64,000 nt of DNA from Halicephalobus mephisto (lineage: Eukaryota > Nematoda > Chromadorea > Rhabditida > Panagrolaimidae). Positions 56,972 through 64,000 of this stretch are shown piece after piece. The notes beneath the pieces are model-generated. The model was not told the origin of the DNA, made no database searches, and saw nothing but the letters and a program-made list of their open reading frames with translations. The DNA is taken from assembly GCA_009193035.1 (NCBI GenBank), contig SWDT01000025.1, positions 1 to 64,000 of the forward strand. Reading direction: 5' to 3'. Position 1 is the stretch's first letter. Every line of letters begins with the position of its first letter. The position numbers and the translations under genes were made by a program.

Positions 56972-59351
56972 ATGCTATATTACGTCATTTCCCTTCTTAG
57001 GTAAGTTTAAAAATCAATTTCATATATATTTCATATATGCATTTCTTAGTACATTTCGAAAGTCGTAAAACTGACCTTTCAAAAATTTATTTCCCACGTG
57101 ATTTTTTTGATAACGATGTTTATAGCCAAATTTATTGCGATGGACCCATACTCCAGGCAGTTCAAGATGCCAAATTATATCCAGATTCCAAATATTTCGT
57201 TGACATGCCCCTCAAACTCGATCCAGGTTAGTTTAAATTTTACTATTTGCGTAAAAAAATAATTTCTTTTTTCATTTTTATATAAAATAATTTATATTCT
57301 TTAATTTTTTATATAAAATAGCTTATATTCTTTAATTTTTTATATAAAATAGCTTATATTCTTTAATTTTTTATATAAAATAGCTTATATTCTTTAATTT
57401 TTTATATAAAATAATTTATATTCTTTGATTTTTTATATAAAATAGTTTATATTCTTTAATTTTTTATATAAAATAATTTATATTCTTTAATTTTTTATAT
57501 AAAATAGCTTATATTCTTTAATTTTTTATATAAAATAATCTATATTCTTTAACTTTTTATGTAAAATAATTTTTAATTTTTATATAAAATAGTTTAAATC
57601 TCACCATTTTCATATTAAATATTTCAGTACAAACCTTGAGGGACTTTTACGAACTAGGAGATCAAGTCCGTAACTCCGAGATTCTAAAAACATTCGTCGA
57701 CGAGCATTTCGATCCTCCTGGAAACGAGTTAATCGAAGTATACCCCACCGATTGGGTTCCTTTCCCGACAAGTTTCCAAAAAATCGAAGACTACAAACTT
57801 CGAAGATGGGCTTTACATCTCCATCGAATCTGGCGGGACCTTTGCAGAAGAGTCAAGGACGACGTTCGAGAACATCAGGATCTTTATAGTCTTCTCTACG
57901 TCCCCCACCCTTTCATCATCCCAGGAGGACGATTCCGAGAATTCTATTATTGGGATAGTTTCTGGATATTGAAAGGCCTACTATTCTCCGAAATGTACGA
58001 CACAGCAAAAGGCGTCATCCTAAATCTCGCCTATATGGTAGACCAGTAAGTTTCCTGAAATTTTCATATATAAATCATCTCTTCCAGTCACGGTTTCGTC
58101 CCTAACGGCGGAAGAGTCTATTACTTAATCCGATCCCAGCCACCTCTACTAACTCCAATGGTGTATGAATACTTCCTGGCCACGGGAGATTTGGATTTCG
58201 TTCGCGTAAGTTCCCTTTTCACCAAATTTATCGATTTCGGATCGATTCAAATCCAAAAATCATAAAATAAAAAACTCAACATGTCCATTCATTTTTCTAC
58301 TTTCATTTTCCAGTACCTTTTGCCATTACTCGAAAAAGAATACCACTTCTGGATTGCCAACAGAAGGATGCCTTATCTCGATCCAAACACAGGCGAAGAA
58401 TTATTCCACTTTTTTCAATACAGAGCAACAATGAAAACACCACGACCAGAAAGTTACCGAGAAGACATGGAACTTGTCAAACATCTAAATACCGATGAAG
58501 AAAAACAAAAAATCTGGTCTAATATTGCAAGTGCTGCAGAAACAGGTTGGGACTTCTCAACTCGATGGTTTGCCCAATCAGGTCCCGGTCGTCATGACAT
58601 GAAATCCATTCGAACTTGGTCCATTGTTCCAGTAGATCTAAACGCTTTCATGTGTATTAATACCCGAATTCTCAGTGCATTCCACGAGATAAATGGAGAT
58701 TTCACAAAAGTCAAAATCTACACCGACAGATACGAAAACATGAAAAAAGCCATGAAACACCTCCATTGGAACGAAACCGACGGTATCTGGTATGATTACG
58801 ATTTAGAGCAAAAAAAGCACTCAAACACTTACTACGTCTCCAATGCTCTACCCCTCTACGCCAAGTGTTACGACGACGAAGACGAAATCACACCTCACAG
58901 AGTACACGATTACCTAAAAAGAGAAGGAGTCCTAAACTTCACAAAAGGCATCCCAACTTCTCTAGCAATGAGTAGTGAACAACAATGGGACAAGGATAAC
59001 GCTTGGCCCCCAATGGTCCACATGGTTATCGAAGGATTCAGAACCACAGGGGACCCTAAACTAATGAAAATAGCCAGAGATATCGCAACCCAATGGCTAC
59101 TTGTCAACTATAAATCCTACAGCTCCACTTATGCCATGTTCGAAAAGTACAATGTATCTATTATTTCGAGTGATGAGTGTAGCGCTGGATCTGGGGGAGA
59201 ATACGAGGTCCAGAAAGGGTTCGGATGGACGAACGGAGTCATTCTCGACTTGCTCGAAAAATATGGAGATAAAATGTCAGCTTCCGGATCTTTTTCTACC
59301 AGCCCAGTTTTTTGGGCTCTGACTTTGGCAGCTTTTGCTCTGCATTTCTAG
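56972..59351 (+). CDS. Trehalase (GH37), probably GPI-anchored
   Basis: Exons of about 57063-57226, 57628-58045, 58088-58205 and 58314-59351 are clear; a tiny first exon 56972-57000 joins in frame only if the weak acceptor at 57061-57062 is used. The total is about 588 residues. Both trehalase signatures are present: PGGRFREFYYWDSFW near 163 and QWDKDNAWPP near 466, plus IYCDGPILQAVQ at the N-terminus, PNGGRVYYLIRSQPP, and EKYNV and GGGEYE-like motifs near the end (SGGEYEVQKGFGWTNG). It hydrolyses trehalose to two glucose molecules outside the cell. The hydrophobic C-terminus (SPVFWALTLAAFALHF) after a small-residue stretch looks like a GPI-anchor signal. The expected secretion signal is not well resolved, so the 5' end may be incomplete. 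Confidence 0.88.
57245..57605 (+). repeat. 30-bp minisatellite in trehalase intron
   Basis: ttatattctttaatttttta followed by tataaaatag recurs about eleven times with few changes. Confidence 0.85.
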
Positions 59352-59460
59352 GGGATTGATGAAAACGTGTAAAGTATTAGACCGATGTGTCCAGATGTAA
59401 GTAATAAATAAATTCATAAACGAATTTTTATCAATAACGAAAATTACAACCAACAATGAT

Positions 59461-60243
59461 TCAGATCATACGAGCGAGCAGCTTGTTGATCTCATCTTCA
59501 CGGTTACCGAAATCACCACCTTCGACGAAGTGGTTAGCCTTCTTGTTGAATCCTCCAGTTGGGTTGGAAAGCTTGAAGGGCCACAGGAAGTTAGTCGCTT
59601 GCTTGAAATTCTTTCCAACGGTGTAGATTTCGTGGACCAAGTCTTCAGTACAGATAATGTTGTGCTGACCGAGCTTCTCCTCAATGATGGCGTTGTCGGT
59701 GATAGCAATACGTTGTCCGTTGATCTTGGCGTATCCGCGCTTGTAGACGAGGCTGCGGACAGTCTTCAAGCTAGGGTATCCCCAGGCAATGTAAGGATCA
59801 ACAATACGGAGCATCTGAATAGTGGCCTTGTTCAACTTAACGAAGACACCATTGTTGATCTGTCTCAAGCGGAGAAGTTGAAGAACCTTGCGAGGACGAG
59901 GATGGATCTTGTTGATACCACGAATACGAACAACAAAAGCAAGTTTGGGTTCTTCAGGAACGTAGAAGTTACCAGCTTTCTTGGCTTCAATACGGAGTTT
60001 CTTCTCGTTGGCTTCCTTGTTTCGGTACTCAGCAACGTACTTCTCAGCACGCTTGTAGATCTCAGACTTTCTAGCGTCGTTGATCTGCAAGGAAAAGTAA
60101 GAATTTATATATCAATCCACAAAACTCACAGCCTTGGACCTAGCAGCAGCAATCCGAGCACGCTCACGTTGAGTGGCGCGGAGTTTTCTATTCTTCAAAA
60201 GTGTCTCAGGGACGGAAGGGAGCTTCGTCGCAGCTTCAACCAT
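59461..60243 (-). CDS. rpl-7: 60S ribosomal protein L7 (uL30)
   Basis: Two minus-strand exons, 60243-60130 and 60084-59461, with a 45-bp intron in phase 0, give 245 residues, the family length. The basic N-terminus ([20 protein letters not shown]) is followed by [20 protein letters not shown] and the L30-like core [19 protein letters not shown], ending with [20 protein letters not shown]. It is part of the large ribosomal subunit. Codon use is strongly GC-ending, as expected for a ribosomal protein gene in a nematode. It is convergent with the trehalase gene, about 110 bp apart, and divergent from rab-11.1. Confidence 0.96.
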
Positions 60244-60892
60244 GATGTAGCAAGCTCTTACCCTAAAATCGCAAATTTAGAAGTTTGTAGGGAACTTGAA
60301 CGAACATGTGTCAAATCAAACAATAAGATGCAGATAAAACTCGAGGATATCAGCAGTAAGAATCATCATGATACAAACGAAAAATGGCGAGTATAATGGT
60401 AAGTAGCGAAAGTTGTCGATTTTGCAAGAAGAAAGCAGAAGAAATGTAGAACCTAAGGATGACAGTCGAACAGAATCATAGGATATAAGGAGTTATGGAA
60501 ATTACTGTGGTAGAAATGGAAGAAAACAAAATATAACAAGAAGTAGGGAAAGAAGGAATTGCAACTTTTCCACGGGAAAAAGAAGAAGAATGCAGGATTT
60601 AGGAATAGAAGACGAGTAGAATGATGGGATATAAAGAATTATGAAAATTGTTATGGTAGAAACAGGAGAAATTGGAAGATTTAACGAGAAGTAGGAAAAG
60701 AAGGAGTTGCATTCGCAGCAAAGAGAAGAGAGAACGAGCGCTACAGTAGAGTCCATTTTCCGCTCGGGAACCCGCTCAGACGTTTGGCTCAGGCAGAGCG
60801 ATCGATGCTGACGTGGTTTGGTCGCGTGCTCTGATTTGTCCGTCGATTTTTGCTTCATTTACTAATTCTGAACCGCATTCTGAATCTGCACA
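60244..60892. promoter_or_regulatory. Divergent rpl-7 / rab-11.1 intergenic region
   Basis: About 650 bp between the two start codons should hold both promoters. A diverged tandem duplication of about 95 bp at 147-bp spacing is present: gatataaggagttatggaaa near 60482 and gatataaagaattatgaaaa near 60628, both continuing through gtggtagaaa-like and agaagtaggaaaagaagga-like words. No further gene is supported. Confidence 0.5.
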
Positions 60893-61835
60893 ATGGGAAC
60901 CCGCGACGATGAGTATGATTACTTGTTCAAGGGTAAGTTTCTGTCGTTTATAAAAATCTTGTGACCGGAAAACGAAACCAGGTATATCGATAGTAATTTT
61001 CTTTTTTCGTGTTTTTTAGGCTTTGTTTGGCTGTAGAGATTTCGAACATGGTAATTAGGGTTCTCTTCAGGTGTATATATGGAATAGAAGGTCATCTGAT
61101 CACTTTTGATATATGAAACTTTTCAGTTGTCCTGATCGGCGATTCTGGTGTCGGCAAATCCAACTTGCTCTCTCGGTTCACTCGCAATGAATTTAACCTC
61201 GAATCTAAGTCAACTATCGGTGTCGAATTTGCTACAAGAAGTATCCAAGTAAGTTCTCGTCCAGTTGGCACTTTCGAAATCGACTTTTGGAATGATTCAT
61301 CGTTGATTATGCTTTATCGATTTTGGGGAGAATTATTTGTATTCGATTTCAGCTCGAAGGCAAAACAGTGAAGGCACAGATTTGGGACACAGCTGGACAG
61401 GAGCGTTATCGTGCAATAACTTCGGCTTACTACAGAGGCGCCGTCGGAGCTCTCCTCGTGTATGACATCGCCAAGCATGTCACCTATGAAAACGTCGAGA
61501 GATGGCTGAAGGAACTTCGTGATCATGCGGATCAGAACATTGTCATTATGCTCGTCGGCAACAAGAGCGACTTACGGCATCTCCGAGCAGTTCCCACCGA
61601 CGAAGCCAAGGCTTATGCCGAGAAGAACCAGCTGTCTTTCATCGAGACATCTGCTTTGGATTCCACCAATGTGGAGACGGCTTTCACCAACATCTTAACC
61701 GAGATCTACCGATCAGTAAGCAGACGTCAATTCGGTCCAGACCGCACTGTTCCGCTCTCGAACCCAGGAAACAACATCACTATCAATCCGACGAAGGACG
61801 ACCAGCAAAAGCAAAGGTGTTGCTCCAATTTGTGA
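60893..61835 (+). CDS. rab-11.1: Rab11 small GTPase
   Basis: Exons 60893-60932, 61127-61248 and 61353-61835 give 214 residues. The start [13 protein letters not shown] and P-loop GDSGVGKSN are those of Rab11. The other nucleotide-binding motifs are intact: STIGVEF (switch I), [15 protein letters not shown] (G4) and ETSAL (G5). The C-terminus ends QRCCSNL with two adjacent cysteines for geranylgeranylation. Rab11 directs recycling-endosome and secretory traffic and cytokinesis. Introns are at positions splitting codon 14 and after [13 protein letters not shown]. It lies divergently from rpl-7; I recall the same neighbours in C. elegans. Downstream 3' sequence is unremarkable. Confidence 0.96.
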
Positions 61836-62837
61836 TGAAGGACAAGCTGAACATTGTGGTTGAGTTCGCTTATTTGGTAATATCTGTGTTCTATCTCGAG
61901 TAACGCTCAGCTTCGAGTTTGCCCCTGGCAAATCAACTTTGTGCCTAAAGATTTGCTTTTGCATCGCATGTTCATTGTTCTTGTGCGAGGTCTTTTGTTC
62001 AGCATAACCGTTTGAAAATTTTAACTAATTGTATTTTACTAAATATCAAGAAATCGAAGAAGAAAATGTCCATTTTTTGCTTGTGATATTTCAGGAGTTT
62101 CGTTACTTTTGACCCGTTTCTCAAGTATCCGATCCTCCGGTAATTATTTTCTCGTTTACGGATGTATTCTGACATTTTTGGCTAATTTTATTCACATAAA
62201 TTAATTGATAAAGTTAAATAAAGAAAAACGGTGATTTGAAATTCCCGCCAAGAGTTGGATATTACTGTAAATTTTGAAATAAGTTGAAAATTATTTTAGG
62301 TTTAGTAGTTTTGGAGTATTTGTTTGTGTAAATTTTTATTTTTTTGTCGATGAAATTGTTATTGGAATGTGAGGATTTATTTGTATTTGTTTTAGGTATT
62401 TTGGGAAGAATTTTTTTGATTTTTTAAAATTTTTTTAACCCGCCAAATTTTTTTTATTCGATTGGGTCCTGAAACGAAAAATTTTGTTTACTTTTGTTTC
62501 GAAATAATTTAATTTTTTTAATTTTTTTTTATTTTTAATTTTTTAATTTTTTTACCCGCCGAATTCTTATTTTTTACTAGGTCCTGACACGAAAAACCAG
62601 CCTACTTTTATTTTTGGAAATAATTTGTGGAATATAAGTTTTTAGATTTGGATTTTCTTAATTTTTAAATTTCCTATTTTTATATTTCTTATTTATTTAA
62701 CGCGCCGGATTTCCATCTTTACTGGATTGGGTCCCGACACGAACGGCGGACGAGAGGAGTCTAGTTTTGTTTTCGATCAATTTTCAGCTCGCCTGCTAGT
62801 TCGTACATCGTAATTTGGCTTATTTCGTTCTTCCAGA
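61836..62837. other. Spacer between rab-11.1 and the ABHD11-like gene
   Basis: About 1 kb: 3' UTR of rab-11.1, then AT-rich sequence with three related blocks near 62430-62490, 62550-62600 and 62700-62750 containing cgccaaattt or cgccgaattc and gtcctgacacgaaaa. It ends in gttcttccag one base before the next ATG, a good trans-splice acceptor. No gene seen. Confidence 0.55.
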
Positions 62838-63713
62838 ATGCTGTATAGATTAGGTTTATTTCGTACTGTATCGTCGTCACATGAGGCTAGACGAAATGCG
62901 GTTTCTCTCGCGTTTAATAAATTTGGATCGGAGAAGAATAGGTCCCATAATCCGCTTGTTATCGGACATGGATTGTTTGGCCACAAATCCAATTGGAATT
63001 CTGTCGGGAAGCAGCTTCAGAAGAAATTAGATAATCAGATTTACGTGCTGGACTTCCGGAACCACGGTGATTCTCCTCATACCGAGTCCATGAGTTACCG
63101 TGAGATGACAGAAGACGTCGCGAAGTTCGCTCAAGAGGTCGTCGTTCCGGAATCCGGGTTTGACACTTTCCATTTTCTCGGCCATTCCATGGGAGGAAAG
63201 GTTGCTGCTTTGTTCGCCCTGAATCCGGAATACCAGAAGTCTTTGGAATCTGTTATTATCGAGGACATATCTCCGACTTCAGAAAGCCAGAATATCCACT
63301 TCCGTCGGTATGTCCAGCACATGCGTCAAGTGGACCTTTCGAAGTCAAGGAAAGCTATCAGCGATGACCTGGCTCACGTGATCACGGATCTTCCAACGAG
63401 GCAATTCTTGTTGACGAATCTGGCTCCAGAAGACGGGACGAACAGACTCAGATGGAAACCGAACCTTGAGGCCATTGGGAACCACATTGAACATGTTTTG
63501 AGATTCACTATCGATTCCGGTGTTTTCAACAAACCAAGTTTATTCGTCTACGGCGGCAAATCTGGCTACGTGAAGGAGAGCGATTTCGAAATCATTTCCG
63601 GACTGTTCCCTCAAGTGAAATTCAAGTCGATTCCGAACGCCGGACATTGGGTTCATGCTGAGAACCCTGCTGCCTTCGTGAAGTCCATTGTTGAGTTTAT
63701 TCGAAAAAATTAG
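62838..63713 (+). CDS. ABHD11-like alpha/beta hydrolase
   Basis: An intronless 291-residue frame. The alpha/beta-hydrolase core is complete: oxyanion-hole region HGLFGHKSNW, strand VLDFRNHGDSPH, nucleophile elbow GHSMGGK with Ser near residue 118, and the catalytic His in NAGHWVHAENP near residue 275. The GHSMGG elbow, RNHG motif and length match ABHD11, a mitochondrial matrix hydrolase that preserves lipoylated 2-oxoglutarate dehydrogenase. The N-terminal 35 residues are Arg/Ser-rich and lack acidic residues at first (MLYRLGLFRTVSSSHEARRN), consistent with a mitochondrial presequence. The start is one base after a TTCCAG acceptor. Confidence 0.88.
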   Translation: MLYRLGLFRTVSSSHEARRNAVSLAFNKFGSEKNRSHNPLVIGHGLFGHKSNWNSVGKQLQKKLDNQIYVLDFRNHGDSPHTESMSYREMTEDVAKFAQEVVVPESGFDTFHFLGHSMGGKVAALFALNPEYQKSLESVIIEDISPTSESQNIHFRRYVQHMRQVDLSKSRKAISDDLAHVITDLPTRQFLLTNLAPEDGTNRLRWKPNLEAIGNHIEHVLRFTIDSGVFNKPSLFVYGGKSGYVKESDFEIISGLFPQVKFKSIPNAGHWVHAENPAAFVKSIVEFIRKN

Positions 63714-64000
63714 GATAGCTAGGGAATTGGATAAATTTATCTATTTTTTCGCGTCGTGATTTTTGCGGTTTTTTTCCGTTTTATTTCAACTTTCATTCTA
63801 GTTTCATATATGAATTTTTAATTTTTCAGGCCGAAAATGTTGAATTCTCATTCAGGATTAGGAAGTTTAACAATTTCTTCCGTATCATGATTTTTCAGTT
63901 TTTTATTCATTTGACTCTGATTTTATGCAAGTTTTCACTTTTGCAGATGGAAGATCTCTAATTCTTAAATAAGATTAGGAAATTTCAGAATTTCTTTCGT
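63714..64000. other. Right edge, downstream of the hydrolase gene
   Basis: AT-rich sequence with one ttcatatatgaa motif near 63802. A diverged repeat of roughly 120 bp (attaggaaatttcagaatttc near 63975 and ataggaagtttaacaatttc-like near 63860) runs into the edge. No coding frame supported. Confidence 0.4.

Noticed and set aside
60502..60858. 118-codon minus-strand frame in the rpl-7 / rab-11.1 spacer
   Set aside because: Leu/Ser/Phe-rich translation of a purine-rich duplicated promoter region; starts without conserved features.

Overview
The window is nuclear DNA of a rhabditid nematode. The evidence is: short introns (about 41-50 bp for many) closed by TTTTCAG-like acceptors; acceptors placed just upstream of start codons, as expected for spliced-leader trans-splicing; a nematode-type serpentine chemoreceptor; and housekeeping proteins of metazoan/nematode type. 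The linkage of rpl-7 with rab-11.1 matches what I recall of Caenorhabditis elegans chromosome I. The DNA is AT-rich and full of minisatellites, many built around the palindrome CATATATG.

Region 1 (1-26.3 kb) is an expanded cluster of seven P-loop GTPase genes of the AIG1/Toc/septin-like kind, holding eleven G modules. Five are large proteins (A at 11-4192, C at 6329-10909, D on the minus strand at 12252-16550, E at 17018-20924, G at 23381-26288) and two are compact single-module proteins with a cysteine/histidine-rich tail (B at 4423-6174, F at 21506-23239). The large genes C, D, E and G share a two-exon N-terminal domain, then zinc-knuckle and low-complexity linkers, a small PG-Y-LTV-ended beta-rich domain, and one or two G modules; A carries three modules in tandem. 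A-B-C and E-F-G form two paralogous large-small-large trios flanking the inverted gene D. B-to-C and F-to-G spacings of about 150 bp suggest operons. The large-protein modules have lost the canonical G4 (N/T)KxD motif, while B and F keep a related SKxxD motif. The modules are near-identical in DNA and mosaic, indicating gene conversion. Two stretches (about 1.88-2.43 kb and 12.7-14.26 kb) are riddled with 1-2 base indels, mostly homopolymer deletions, best read as uncorrected consensus error in repeats or else recent pseudogenisation.

Region 2 (26.3-64 kb) holds ordinary single-copy genes separated by repeats: a pentameric ligand-gated ion channel subunit lacking the first Cys-loop cysteine; V-ATPase subunit d (vha-16); ribosomal protein S15 (rps-15, minus); a ten-exon, about 2250-residue ABCA full transporter; ribonuclease kappa (minus); two tandem paralogues of a small mitochondrial NDUFA4-like membrane protein; a serpentine receptor (minus); a GPI-anchored trehalase; ribosomal protein L7 (rpl-7, minus); rab-11.1; and an ABHD11-like hydrolase. 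Repeats include a TIR element in the channel gene, a 105-bp higher-order hairpin array at 53.06-53.58 kb, and a dispersed repeat present once at 35.5 kb and as a four-unit array at 51.2 kb.

No tRNA, rRNA, CRISPR array, autonomous transposase or reverse transcriptase gene was recognised. Exon joins were worked out by eye from GT/AG sites, phase and protein continuity.
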